Under the pieces are notes generated by a model, which worked only from the letters and a program-made list of their open reading frames with translations, ran no database searches and was not told the origin of the DNA. From contig NZ_FKBR01000033.1 of the NCBI RefSeq assembly GCF_900078335.1, positions 219,357 to 283,356 of the forward strand: a stretch of DNA of 64,000 bases, written 5' to 3'. This stretch comes from Bordetella trematum (GTDB taxonomy: Bacteria; Pseudomonadota; Gammaproteobacteria; Burkholderiales; Burkholderiaceae_B). Numbering within the stretch: position 1 is the first letter of the stretch; every line of letters starts with the position of its first letter. Positions 1 through 8,200 of this stretch are shown in pieces. The translations under genes and the position numbers were made by a program.

Positions 1-291
1 TCTTCCCCGCAGGATCTGCTGCCCTTCCTGGACGCCTGGCGGCAGGCAGACCCGCAGGCTGGCCTGCCGCCCTGGTCGATGTGCGCGTTCGGCAGGCGGG
101 AGGCCGATTGCGCCAGTGCCGCGGCCTTGTTGGGCGGGCATGCCCGCATCGGGTTCGAGAACAATATGGCCATGCCGGATGGCAGCGCCGCCTACGACAA
201 TGCCGCCCTGTTGCAGGCGGTGCGCGATCCGTTGGCCCGCCTGGGCTACCGGATCGGCGATGCCCAGGCGCTGCGCGCCATGACGGCGTAG
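1..291 (+). CDS. Beta-keto acid cleavage enzyme (BKACE/DUF849), C-terminal part
   Basis: This is the 3' end of a gene that begins before the window; 96 codons remain and end in TAG at 289-291. The residues GGHARIGFENN, followed by an alanine-rich stretch with N-A-A-L-L, match the end of the 3-keto-5-aminohexanoate cleavage enzyme family. These zinc-dependent enzymes condense a beta-keto acid with acetyl-CoA to give acetoacetate and a new CoA ester. The CAFGR motif shortly before also fits the family. The substrate cannot be told from this fragment. The LysR gene downstream runs the other way, with tail-to-tail ends 10 bp apart. The neighbourhood suggests a role in catabolism of an organic acid. 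Confidence 0.7.
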   Translation, partial: SSPQDLLPFLDAWRQADPQAGLPPWSMCAFGRREADCASAAALLGGHARIGFENNMAMPDGSAAYDNAALLQAVRDPLARLGYRIGDAQALRAMTA

Positions 292-301
292 CGCAGCGTT
301 T

Positions 302-1213
302 CTAGCGCGGCACGCCCAGGCCGTTGCGGCGCCAGCGACCGAAGTGGCACTGCTGGCGCGCCAGCTCGGCGATATGCCGGCTGATGGCGTTGTTGGCGTG
401 CACGGCCACGTACTCCAGCGGCGGCAGGGCCAGGTTGGTCTGCACCGCGCACAGCTCATTGGAGCGGATGTAGGCGCTGAAGTACTCGCGCGGCAGATAG
501 GCCACCCCCAGGCCGGCGCTGGCCAGTTCGGCCAGCGCGATCATGCTGTTGCACACCACCGTGCTCTTGGGGCGCAGGCGCATGGCCGCCAGGGCGCGCA
601 GCAGGCCCTGGTGCAGCAGTGAGCCTTCGGAGTAGACCAGCAGCGGATGCTCCATCAGCGTCTGGACGGGCACGACGCCCTGCGTGGCTGGCACCAGCCC
701 GGGGCGGCACATCCACACCGAATCCATGTAGCCCAGCGGGATGCTGGCGAAGGGCGGCGCGAGCGCATCGACCGCCGGGCAGATCACCAGGTCCAGGCGG
801 CGCGACATCATCTGCGGCCACAGACTGGTGGTCAGGTCCACCTTGGGTTCGAGCACGATCTCCGGATAGACCTGCTGGATGCGGCCGATCAGGCCAGGCA
901 GCCAGGTCAGCGCCACCATCTCGGTCACGCCGAAACTGAAGCGTCCCGAGTAGCTGCCCTCGGCTCCCACCCGGCTGATGACGCTTTGCTGCAGTTCCAG
1001 CATGCGCTCGAAATCGGCCAGCAGTTCACGACCCTTGATGGTCAGCTGGGTACGGGTCGCGGCGTCGAACAGTTCCACGCCCAGCGCGTCTTCCAGTGTC
1101 TGGATGCGTTTGGAGATGGTCGACTGCGTGGCGTTCAGGCGCTGCGCGGCCGCGTGAAAGCTGCCCAGGGTGTGCACCCAGTACACCGCCTCGATCTGTT
1201 TCAGGGTCAACAA
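302..1213 (-). CDS. LysR-family transcriptional regulator
   Basis: A 303-residue LysR protein of normal family length. The N-terminal winged helix-turn-helix is clear (AAQRLNATQSTISKRIQTLE, about residues 22-41), followed by the linker helix and a periplasmic-binding-like effector domain from about residue 90. It is divergent from the Bug gene at 1356, with 142 bp between them, the usual layout for a LysR protein and its target. That gap carries a composite element (1233-1277) that recurs upstream of the operon starting at 8119, so I infer that this protein controls both operons. The effector is probably a substrate or intermediate of the pathway. No defects are seen. Confidence 0.9.
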   Translation of the reverse strand: MLTLKQIEAVYWVHTLGSFHAAAQRLNATQSTISKRIQTLEDALGVELFDAATRTQLTIKGRELLADFERMLELQQSVISRVGAEGSYSGRFSFGVTEMVALTWLPGLIGRIQQVYPEIVLEPKVDLTTSLWPQMMSRRLDLVICPAVDALAPPFASIPLGYMDSVWMCRPGLVPATQGVVPVQTLMEHPLLVYSEGSLLHQGLLRALAAMRLRPKSTVVCNSMIALAELASAGLGVAYLPREYFSAYIRSNELCAVQTNLALPPLEYVAVHANNAISRHIAELARQQCHFGRWRRNGLGVPR

Positions 1214-1232
1214 ACCACCTCCTCTTGCCTGT

Positions 1233-1277
1233 CTGATGAAAAAAAGAGATTGGGATCGAGCAGTTTAATTCGCTTTA
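1233..1277 (+). promoter_or_regulatory. Composite regulatory element, copy A
   Basis: In the gap between the LysR gene and the Bug gene lie CTGATGAAAAAAA (1233-1245) and TTTAATTCGCTTTA (1264-1277), starting 31 bp apart. The same two blocks at the same 31-bp offset recur in reverse orientation at 8245-8201, upstream of the dehydratase operon. The second block looks like a tandem 10-bp repeat, TTTAATTCGC then TTTATCCGAT. A two-part site of this kind fits LysR regulators, which bind a recognition site and an activation site. Assignment to the LysR protein at 302-1213 is inference. Confidence 0.6.
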
Positions 1278-1355
1278 TCCGATTTGGCGCGCATGGAAGA
1301 ATGGCCGCAAAGCAAAAACGGTCGCCTCAAGGCCGGACCATCAAGGGAGGAGAAC

Positions 1356-2327
1356 ATGAAGATCCTGCAGCGGTTTTTCCTGTTGTGCGCGGTACTGGTG
1401 GTAAGCGGGGCGGCGCTGGCCGCCGAGACCGGATGGCCCTCGCGGCCGGTCCGTCTGGTGGTGCCCTTCCCGCCAGGCGGAGGCAATGACGTCTTTGCAC
1501 GCGAGTTGGCGCATGCCCTGCAGAAGCGGCTGGGGCAGACCTTCGTGGTCGAGAACCGGGGCGGCGCCAGCGGCAGCATCGGAATGACGTCGGTGGCCCG
1601 TTCGGAGCCGGATGGCTATACCTTTCTGGTCACCTCGAACTCGCTGGTGACCAACAAGGCGCTCTCCGATAGCATGCCTTACGACATCGTGAAGGACTTC
1701 GAGCCGGTCAGCCTGGCGGCCAGCCTGTCTGTGGCGCTGGTGGTCACGGACAAAGTCCCTGCCAAGACCCTGCCCGAGTTCATCGCCTATATCAAGAACC
1801 ACCCCGACAAACTCACCTACGGTTCGACCGGCGTGGGCAGCCCGGCCCACCTGACCAATGCCTATCTGAACATGGAAACCGGCATGAGCATGCTGCACAT
1901 CCCGTTCAAGGGTCAGGGGCAGCTGGTCACCGAGATGCTGGGCGGGCGCGTCGATGCGGCGTTTCTGGTCATCACCTCGGCGATCCAGCACATGAAAGCC
2001 GGCACCCTGCGCGGGCTGGCGGTCACGGGCGATCAGCGCAGCCGCGTGGCGCCCGAGCTGCCGACGCTGGATGAGGCAGGGCTGCCCTCGCTGAAAATCG
2101 ACTGGTGGCTGGGCGTGCTGGCGCCCAAGCACACGCCGGCAGCCATCGTGGACAAAATGAGTGCCGCCATCGCCGCGATTTCGCGCGATCCGGCTTTCGC
2201 CGAGCGTCTGGAGGCGCAAGGCATCATCCCCATCGGTTCGACCCCGCAAGCCTATGCCAAAGTGCTCGATGAAGATCTGGCGCGTTGGTCCGGCGCGGTC
2301 AAGCGGGCCGGCATCACTGTGCAATGA
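1356..2327 (+). CDS. Bug/TctC-family periplasmic solute-binding protein
   Basis: A 323-residue tripartite tricarboxylate transporter receptor. The ATG at 1356 is chosen because GGGAGGAG lies just upstream and the first residues form a signal peptide (KILQRFFLLCAVLVV, cleavage near ALA-AET, about residue 22); an upstream in-frame start would bury it. The mature start W-P-S-R-P-V-R-L-V-V-P-F-P-P-G-G-G is the Bug hallmark, the loop contacting the carboxylate ligand. It is the first gene of a rightward operon with an RraA-like aldolase and a dehydrogenase. There are no tctA/tctB genes beside it, so it must share membrane components encoded elsewhere or act as a sensor. Ligand unknown, probably a carboxylic acid. 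Confidence 0.88.
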   Translation: MKILQRFFLLCAVLVVSGAALAAETGWPSRPVRLVVPFPPGGGNDVFARELAHALQKRLGQTFVVENRGGASGSIGMTSVARSEPDGYTFLVTSNSLVTNKALSDSMPYDIVKDFEPVSLAASLSVALVVTDKVPAKTLPEFIAYIKNHPDKLTYGSTGVGSPAHLTNAYLNMETGMSMLHIPFKGQGQLVTEMLGGRVDAAFLVITSAIQHMKAGTLRGLAVTGDQRSRVAPELPTLDEAGLPSLKIDWWLGVLAPKHTPAAIVDKMSAAIAAISRDPAFAERLEAQGIIPIGSTPQAYAKVLDEDLARWSGAVKRAGITVQ

Positions 2328-2336
2328 GGCAATCCC

Positions 2337-3122
2337 ATGACCCATCCCTGCGTGGCCGAACAATTGTCGGCCTATGGCGACCGACTGCTGGGCCTGATTC
2401 CGGCCGAACGCATCCGGCTGGTGGACTTTCCGCGTCCCGATGCGGCGCTGATCGCCGGCTATCAGGCGCTGCCGGATCTGACCTCGACGGTCGCCGACAT
2501 CCTGGATACCTATGGCTTCGACACGGCCATTCCGGCCAGCACGCTGGCGCCGCTGGATCCCGGCCAGCGCCTGGTCGGGCCGGCCGTGACCATTCGCCAT
2601 GTGCCGGCGCGCTCCAACAGCGGCTTCACCCTGGCCCAGGGCACGCCGCCGCCCCAGTTGGGCGGGCGCGACCAGATCACGCTGTGCCTGGCGGGCGACG
2701 TCATGGTGATCGAGGCGCACGGCATTCGCGATGCGTCCAATTTCGGCGGGCTGATGGCCGTGGCCATGAAGGAGGCCGGCCTGGCCGGCCTGGTCACCGA
2801 TGGCTGTGTGCGTGACGTGGCCAACATGCGGGCCATGGGCCTGTCGGTCTGGGCCGGCGGCATCACGCCGCGCACCGGAAAACACCGTATCGAGCTGGCC
2901 GAGTTCAACGGTCCGGTGGATATTGCCGGCGTACAGATCCGCCCGGGCGATCTGCTGCTGGGAGACGCCGATGGCCTGATCGTGGTGCCGCAGCACGTGG
3001 CGGCCGAGGTGTTGGCCCGTGCCCAGGCTGCCGCGGGCCTGGAGCAGCATCTGCTGGCTGCGCTCAGCAGCGGCGCGTCGGCACGGGAAACGGCCGGCAT
3101 CCTGCCGCCGGAGAAATGGTGA
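2337..3122 (+). CDS. RraA-like aldolase/decarboxylase (first of three)
   Basis: A 261-residue member of the RraA/HMG-aldolase superfamily. The G-L-V-T-D-G-C-V-R-D signature (about residues 154-163) carries the Arg-Asp pair that binds substrate and divalent metal; the C-terminal segment R-P-G-D-L-L-L-G-D-A-D-G is also typical. Class II members cleave 4-hydroxy-4-methyl-2-oxoglutarate-type acids to pyruvate or decarboxylate oxaloacetate. At 261 residues it is longer than the usual 160-230, with an N-terminal extension of about 40 residues. It starts 10 bp after the Bug gene and its TGA overlaps the next ATG, so the three genes are one operon. A true RNase E inhibitor role is unlikely in this setting. 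Confidence 0.8.
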   Translation: MTHPCVAEQLSAYGDRLLGLIPAERIRLVDFPRPDAALIAGYQALPDLTSTVADILDTYGFDTAIPASTLAPLDPGQRLVGPAVTIRHVPARSNSGFTLAQGTPPPQLGGRDQITLCLAGDVMVIEAHGIRDASNFGGLMAVAMKEAGLAGLVTDGCVRDVANMRAMGLSVWAGGITPRTGKHRIELAEFNGPVDIAGVQIRPGDLLLGDADGLIVVPQHVAAEVLARAQAAAGLEQHLLAALSSGASARETAGILPPEKW

Positions 3123-4033
3123 TGGCGGCCGGCCGATCCGGGATCGTGGTGGGCTTTGTGGGCGCCGGGCAACTGGGCACGGCGCTGATGCAGGGCCTGT
3201 GCGCGGCCGGGGTGCCGCGGGTGCTGGCCTACAGCGTGCCCGCCGACACCCAGGCGCCGGTGCGCGTGCAGGCGGCCGGCGCGACCTTTGTCGCCGCGCC
3301 CGAAGGGCTGGGGCAAGCCGATATCGTTTTCTCCGCCGTCACCTCGCAGGCGGCCCGCCAGGCCGCCGCCGACTGCGCACCGCATCTGGCGCCGCACGCC
3401 ATCTATGTGGACCTGAACTCCATGGGGCCGCAACAGAAGCGCGCCGTGGAGCAGGCCCTGCAGCCCAGCGGGCGCGACTTCGTCGATGCTGCCGTGCTGG
3501 GCGCGGCGGCCGACGGCATTCGCGTGCCTATCGTGCTGGCGGGTGTCCGTGCCGGGGACGTGGTTGCGGCGCTGACGCCTTTCGGAATGAACCTGCGCGC
3601 CATCGGCCAGCGTTGCGGCGATGCGGCGGCTATCAAGATCGTGCGCAGCGTACTGGCCAAGGGACTGGAGACCCTGTATGTCGAGGCGCTGGTGGCGGCG
3701 CGGCGCATGGGGGTGGAGACCGAGGTGCTGGACAGCTTCTGCGCCATGCTGGACAGCCGGTCGGCCGCCTCGATGGCGCAACTGCTGGTGACCACGCATG
3801 TGCTGCATGCCGAGCGCCGCATGCACGAGCTCGACATGTCCGTGCAGGTGCTCGATGAGCTCGGCGTGCCGCCATCGATGGCCCGCGCCACGCGCGACGT
3901 CCTGGCGCGTACCGCCCAGGCGCGCGTGAGCGATGCCTTCGGCGGCCGCTTGCCCGCCGATCTGGATGCCGCTCTGGCGGCGCTGGATCCTGTCATGGGT
4001 GCAACGGCGCCTGAGCGCCGTTGCGGGGAGTGA
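3122..4033 (+). CDS. NAD(P)-dependent oxidoreductase with DUF1932 C-terminus
   Basis: A 303-residue protein with an N-terminal Rossmann fold (VGFVGAGQLGTALMQGL) as in 6-phosphogluconate and beta-hydroxyacid dehydrogenases. Its C-terminal helical domain resembles DUF1932, with IKIVRSVLAKGLETLYVEAL around residue 175. The start at 3122 is preferred over 3116 because CGGAG at 3109-3113 is then 8 bp away and TGATG coupling to the upstream gene results. It probably oxidises or reduces a hydroxyacid made or consumed by the neighbouring RraA-like enzyme. It is the last gene of the rightward operon and faces the end of the leftward operon 17 bp away. Substrate unknown. Confidence 0.8.
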   Translation: MAAGRSGIVVGFVGAGQLGTALMQGLCAAGVPRVLAYSVPADTQAPVRVQAAGATFVAAPEGLGQADIVFSAVTSQAARQAAADCAPHLAPHAIYVDLNSMGPQQKRAVEQALQPSGRDFVDAAVLGAAADGIRVPIVLAGVRAGDVVAALTPFGMNLRAIGQRCGDAAAIKIVRSVLAKGLETLYVEALVAARRMGVETEVLDSFCAMLDSRSAASMAQLLVTTHVLHAERRMHELDMSVQVLDELGVPPSMARATRDVLARTAQARVSDAFGGRLPADLDAALAALDPVMGATAPERRCGE

Positions 4034-4050
4034 TCCTGCCGGATCCGCGC

Positions 4051-4743
4051 TCAGCGGATCCGGTATTTCTTCACGGCTTGCAGCAAGCTGGCGCCATTGC
4101 GCATGTAATTCTGCATGTCGCTTTCGATGCGCAGCAGCTCATGGGCCTTGGCCGCAATCTGCTCGGCCTGCGCCGGATCGATCACGATCACGCCGTCGCC
4201 ATCGCCCACCAGAATGTCGCCCGGGCGGATATAGACCCCGGCGCACATCACCGGCTGGTTGCGCAGGGTGGTGGCAAGGCGGTGCTGGCCGGCGCGTGGC
4301 GACGTGCCCTGGGCGAAGATGTTCATGCCCAGTTCTTCCATCTCGTGCAGGTCGCGTACGGCGCCGTCGGTCACCAGCCCCTGGGCGCCGACGATGCTGG
4401 CGCGCACGGCCATGTTGCCGCCCCAGTTGGCATGTGATGCGATGCCCTGGGTGGCGATGACCAGAACCGAGTCGGGCCCGCAGGCGTCGATCACTTCCTG
4501 GATGGCGAAGGACAGACCCGGGTCGATCTCCTCCTGGCCGGCATTGGGGGATTTCGGGATGCGGCCGATGGTATGGGCGCGCGCCAGGATGCGATGGCCT
4601 GCCAGCAGGCGCACGCACGGATCGAGCGTGGTGTCGGGCAGACCCAGGGCCATCTTGGCGTCGAACAGCAGGCTGACGGGCAGATCCTGCAGGCAGGCCA
4701 GAGCGGCATCCCGCTGGCCAGCGGCATGATTCGGGGAAGGCAT
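4051..4743 (-). CDS. RraA-like aldolase/decarboxylase (second of three)
   Basis: A 230-residue RraA/HMG-aldolase superfamily protein, last gene of the leftward operon. The signature G-L-V-T-D-G-A-V-R-D (about residues 128-137) and R-P-G-D-I-L-V-G-D-G-D-G nearer the C-terminus are complete, so it should bind metal and be active. It follows the Bug gene at 4761 by 17 bp, with an AAGGAG ribosome site in the gap. It differs in sequence from the RraA-like proteins at 2337 and 6227, so the three are not recent duplicates and may act on different intermediates or diastereomers. Confidence 0.8.
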   Translation of the reverse strand: MPSPNHAAGQRDAALACLQDLPVSLLFDAKMALGLPDTTLDPCVRLLAGHRILARAHTIGRIPKSPNAGQEEIDPGLSFAIQEVIDACGPDSVLVIATQGIASHANWGGNMAVRASIVGAQGLVTDGAVRDLHEMEELGMNIFAQGTSPRAGQHRLATTLRNQPVMCAGVYIRPGDILVGDGDGVIVIDPAQAEQIAAKAHELLRIESDMQNYMRNGASLLQAVKKYRIR

Positions 4744-4760
4744 AGATTTCTCCTTGGAGA

Positions 4761-5759
4761 TCAGTTCAGGGTGATGTCGGTCTGACGCACGACCTCATCC
4801 CACTTCTTCAGTTCGGCGGCGACGTGGTCGCGCAGTTTCTCGGGGGAAGAGTCCTTCACCGGGTCGAAACCCATGCTGGCGAGCTGACCGGCGATGGCGG
4901 GGGCGGCCACGGCGTCCGAGAATGCTTTGGCCAGTTGCTGGACAGCCGCCTCGGGCGCGCCAGCCGGCGCGAAGACGCCGCTCCAGGAGTACACGTTCAC
5001 GTCCGGGTAGCCGGCCTCGGCCATGGTCGGCACCTCGGGGGCGGCCGCCGAACGCTTCACGCTGGCCACGGCCAGGCGCTTGAGCTTGCCGGCCTCGACA
5101 TGCGGATTGGTGGCCGCAAAGGTGTCGAACATGAACAGGGTGCGTCCGGCCAGAAGATCCTGGATGGCCCGGCCGGAACCCTGATAGGGGATATGCACGG
5201 CGTCCACGCCGGCGGCGCGCTTGAACAGTTCGCCGGCCAGATGCAGCGGCGCACCGACGCCCGAGGATCCATAGGAAACCTCGCCGGGGCGCTGCTTCAG
5301 ATAGGCCACCAGTTCGGCGACGTCCGCGGCCGGCACGGAGGGGTGGGTCACCAGCACCAGCGGTACCTCGGCCACCTGTGTGATCGGCGTGAAGCTCTTG
5401 ACCGCGTCAAAGGGCAGCGATTTGTAGAGCGACTGGTTCATGCCGTGCGTGGCGGCGGTGCCCAGCAGCAGGGTGTAGCCGTCGGGCGTGGCGCGCGCGG
5501 CCTCGGTGGCGGCGATGTTGCCGGCTGCGCCGGGGCGGTTCTCGACCACCAGTGGCTGGTCCAGGGCTTGCGACACCCGGGGTGCGATCAGGCGTAGAAA
5601 GATATCCTGGCCGCCGCCCGGTGCGAAAGGCACCAGGATGCGGATGGGCCGTTCGGGGTAGCCGGCGGCGCGGGCCCCTTGCGACGTCAGGCCGCCGGCC
5701 GCCAGCAGGGCGGCGGCCAGGGCTGCGCATAGCGCCTTGCGGCGCGGATGTTGGAACAC
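4761..5759 (-). CDS. Bug/TctC-family periplasmic solute-binding protein
   Basis: A 332-residue tripartite tricarboxylate transporter receptor. A long alanine-rich signal peptide (about residues 1-32, ending near ARAAG) precedes Y-P-E-R-P-I-R-I-L-V-P-F-A-P-G-G-G, the Bug ligand-loop motif. It sits between a CMD-family gene and an RraA-like gene in the leftward operon, with no tctA or tctB partner. With the Bug gene at 1356, the locus has two receptors, perhaps for two related carboxylates or stereoisomers. It is exported to the periplasm; the ligand cannot be named from sequence. Confidence 0.88.
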   Translation of the reverse strand: MFQHPRRKALCAALAAALLAAGGLTSQGARAAGYPERPIRILVPFAPGGGQDIFLRLIAPRVSQALDQPLVVENRPGAAGNIAATEAARATPDGYTLLLGTAATHGMNQSLYKSLPFDAVKSFTPITQVAEVPLVLVTHPSVPAADVAELVAYLKQRPGEVSYGSSGVGAPLHLAGELFKRAAGVDAVHIPYQGSGRAIQDLLAGRTLFMFDTFAATNPHVEAGKLKRLAVASVKRSAAAPEVPTMAEAGYPDVNVYSWSGVFAPAGAPEAAVQQLAKAFSDAVAAPAIAGQLASMGFDPVKDSSPEKLRDHVAAELKKWDEVVRQTDITLN

Positions 5760-5816
5760 GTGGGTCTCCTCCAGCGGCTGCTCGGGCCGCGGGGCCCGTG
5801 CGCCGCGTTATGGGTT

Positions 5817-6212
5817 TTACTGCTCGAACATCGGATCGATGGGCACCCTGTAGCCAGTCACCAGCCGATTGGTTTCATTGGCCATGCCGACGATGCTCAT
5901 CAACTCTCCGAACATGGCGTCGGTCATGCCGGCCTTGTAGGCGCCGGCGCTGTGGCTGGCCACGCAATAGCCGCAGTTGTTGGTGATGCTCACGGCCAGG
6001 TACAGCATTTCCTTGACCACCGGGTCAAGCACGCCGGGGCCCATCACTTCCTTCACGCCGGCCCAGGTGCGGCGCAGCAGCGGCAGATCGTTGGCCAGGT
6101 ATTTCCAGACATTGTTGACGTCATCGACCTTGCGGGTGGCCTTGATGTCGTCGAAGATCTCGCGTACGGCGGGCGAGGCGTTTGCGTATTCGATGGCTTG
6201 GGGTTTGGGCAT
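5817..6212 (-). CDS. Carboxymuconolactone decarboxylase/AhpD-family protein
   Basis: A 131-residue CMD-family protein. The segment N-N-C-G-Y-C-V-A-S-H-S-A-G-A holds the Cys-X-X-Cys pair and downstream His of AhpD-like peroxidase partners rather than the true decarboxylases, which lack the cysteines. Such proteins often accompany catabolic operons, where their role (alkylhydroperoxidase-like reductase, or lyase helper) is rarely known. It lies 14 bp downstream of the RraA-like gene at 6227 and 57 bp upstream of the Bug gene, so it is cotranscribed with them. Family assignment is firm; function is not. Confidence 0.78.
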   Translation of the reverse strand: MPKPQAIEYANASPAVREIFDDIKATRKVDDVNNVWKYLANDLPLLRRTWAGVKEVMGPGVLDPVVKEMLYLAVSITNNCGYCVASHSAGAYKAGMTDAMFGELMSIVGMANETNRLVTGYRVPIDPMFEQ

Positions 6213-6226
6213 GGTGTCCTCCGGGG

Positions 6227-6889
6227 TCAGATATCGAGCGTGATGCCTTTGCGCTTGATGATGTCACCCAGGTTGAGCATGTCCCAGGTGGTTTTGCCGG
6301 TCAGCAGTTCGGAGCGAAAGCGCGTCTCCTTGGCCTCGCGTTCTTCGCAGGCGGCGATGAGCGCCCGAGCCTCGCCGATGGGGACGATGACCACGCCGTC
6401 ATCGTCGCCGATCACCAGGTCGCCCGGGTGCACGGTGACGCCGCCGATCACGACCGGCTGGTTCAGGGTGCCCAGGGTCTCCTTGACGGCGCCCTTGATC
6501 GATACGCCGCAGGAAAACACCGGGAAACCCACTTCATGGATGGTGGCGGAATCGCGCACGCCGCCGTCGACCAGCAGGCCGGCGATGCCCATTCCCATGG
6601 CGCAACTGGCCATCACGTCGCCGAACAGGCCCTGCTCGGTGTAGCCGCCGGCGTCGCAGACGATCACGTCGCCGCGCTGGGCCATTTTCAGGGCGGCATG
6701 CAGGGTCAGGTTGTCGCCCGGCGGGCAGGAGCAGGTGAAGGCGCGGCCCAGCAGGCGCATGCCCAGGCGGATGGGTTTGACGGTCGACTGCACCGCGCCG
6801 CGCCGGCCCATGGCTTCGTGGGCAGTGGCCGAAGCCACCTTGGCATAGGCCTCATAGAGAGCCGGGTAGTCGATCTTGGTATCGGGCAT
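6227..6889 (-). CDS. RraA-like aldolase/decarboxylase (third of three)
   Basis: A 220-residue RraA/HMG-aldolase protein. G-L-L-V-D-G-G-V-R-D (about residues 103-112) is the metal and substrate signature, and H-P-G-D-L-V-I-G-D-D-D-G follows. Of the three paralogues this is nearest in length and motif spacing to bacterial 4-carboxy-4-hydroxy-2-oxoadipate aldolases, but the substrate is not certain. It is the second gene of the leftward operon, 39 bp after the dehydratase gene. A plausible route is that the dehydratase makes a 2-keto-3-deoxy acid and an RraA-like enzyme cleaves the product to pyruvate and a smaller acid. Confidence 0.8.
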   Translation of the reverse strand: MPDTKIDYPALYEAYAKVASATAHEAMGRRGAVQSTVKPIRLGMRLLGRAFTCSCPPGDNLTLHAALKMAQRGDVIVCDAGGYTEQGLFGDVMASCAMGMGIAGLLVDGGVRDSATIHEVGFPVFSCGVSIKGAVKETLGTLNQPVVIGGVTVHPGDLVIGDDDGVVIVPIGEARALIAACEEREAKETRFRSELLTGKTTWDMLNLGDIIKRKGITLDI

Positions 6890-6928
6890 GTTCTTGTCTC
6901 CTCGGGTGTTGGCAATGGTGATGGGGCA

Positions 6929-8119
6929 TCAGCGCGTGACGTTGGCCACGCCCCAGACGTAGTTCTTGCGCGGGAACTCTTCCCAGTACTGGCGCATGTC
7001 CTTGTGAGGGAAGTCCTGATAGGGGTGTTTGCGCAATTCGTCGACGTCGATGTCCACGCCCAGGCCGGGGGCCTGCGGAATGTCGGCCCAGCCAGCCTGC
7101 ATGGCGATGCCGGGGCGCGCGATGCGCTCGCAGGCCGACTGCAGGTTGATGAAGCACTCGGCGATCAGGAAGTTCGGGATCAGTGCGGAGAAATGCACCG
7201 TGGCGGCCAGGCCGACGATGGTGCTGTTGTAGTTGTGCGGGCTGATGGCCACGGCGTGGGGCTGGGCCATGGCGGCGATGTCCAGCATCTGCTGCAACCC
7301 GCCCACCGCGCAGATGTCGGGATTGAGGATGTCGGCGGCGCGTTGCGCCAGCACCTGCGCGAAATCTTCCTTGGTGTAGAGCGTCTCGCCGGTGACCACC
7401 GGCGCGCCGATGGCACGGCGCACTTCCGCCACCAGTTCGATGTTGTCGGACAGGCACGGCTCTTCGTAGCAGAAGATGTCGTACTCGGCCAGGCGCTGGG
7501 CTACCCGCACGGCATGATGCGGCGCCACGCGGCGGTGGGCGTCGATCAGCAGGTCCACATCCGGGCCCAGGGCTTCGCGCATGGCGCGCACGTTGGCCAC
7601 GGCGTAGTCTTCCTCGGCGCGCGAAATGAAGGTGCGCCAGGGGCCGGGGAAGGGGTCCCACTTCATCGCGGTGTAGCCCATCTCCTTGACCTGCAGCGCG
7701 CGTTCGACGGTCTCGTCGATGTTGCTCACGCCGTACCACCAGCCGTTGGCGTAGATGCGCACCTGCTCGCGGCAGGCGCCGCCCAGCAGATTGCATACCG
7801 GCAGGTTGGCTTTCTTGCCGACGATGTCCCACAGCGCCAGCTCGATGGCGCTCCAGGCGCACAGGAAGTCCACCGACGAGCGGCGGATGGCGAAGTCGTC
7901 GAACATGACCTGGCCGGCATGGCGGATGTTCAGGGGGCTGCGGCCGATCAGGTAGGGGGCCATCGAACGCAGATACTCGTCGACGACTTTTTCCTTCTTC
8001 ACCCCCACATACGATTCTCCCCAGCCATACAGACCGTCATCGGTTTCGATGCGGCAGAACAGCAGGTTTTTGCCGCTGGCCGGGTAGAAGAAGAAGGTCT
8101 CGATACGCGCAATTTTCAT
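6929..8119 (-). CDS. Mandelate racemase/muconate lactonizing-type dehydratase (enolase superfamily)
   Basis: A 396-residue enolase-superfamily enzyme, first gene of the leftward operon. The N-terminal capping domain is followed by a TIM barrel with the expected catalytic set: a Lys in T-A-M-K-W-D-P-F, metal ligands in L-L-I-D-A-H, Y-E-E-P and T-G-E-T, and a general-base His in I-S-P-H-N-Y-N-S. K-x-D rather than K-x-K at the second strand resembles some sugar-acid dehydratases more than mandelate racemase. It most likely dehydrates an aldonic or related acid to a 2-keto-3-deoxy acid. The upstream region carries element copy B (8201-8245). Exact substrate unknown. Confidence 0.85.
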   Translation of the reverse strand: MKIARIETFFFYPASGKNLLFCRIETDDGLYGWGESYVGVKKEKVVDEYLRSMAPYLIGRSPLNIRHAGQVMFDDFAIRRSSVDFLCAWSAIELALWDIVGKKANLPVCNLLGGACREQVRIYANGWWYGVSNIDETVERALQVKEMGYTAMKWDPFPGPWRTFISRAEEDYAVANVRAMREALGPDVDLLIDAHRRVAPHHAVRVAQRLAEYDIFCYEEPCLSDNIELVAEVRRAIGAPVVTGETLYTKEDFAQVLAQRAADILNPDICAVGGLQQMLDIAAMAQPHAVAISPHNYNSTIVGLAATVHFSALIPNFLIAECFINLQSACERIARPGIAMQAGWADIPQAPGLGVDIDVDELRKHPYQDFPHKDMRQYWEEFPRKNYVWGVANVTR

Positions 8120-8200
8120 GGCTGACTGTCTCCGTCACAGGCGCCTCGCACCGGGCGCGTCTGTCTTGGGATGGCAGTCTGCCACTGCCATGTGGCGAAT

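Noticed and set aside
2337..3122. RraA as RNase E inhibitor
   Set aside because: Sequence membership is of the wider RraA/HMG-aldolase superfamily. Three copies in catabolic operons with Bug and dehydratase genes fit an enzyme role better.
6182..8125. 647-codon open frame antisense to the dehydratase and RraA-like genes
   Set aside because: The opposite strand carries enolase-superfamily and RraA motifs in full. The antisense product has no domain.
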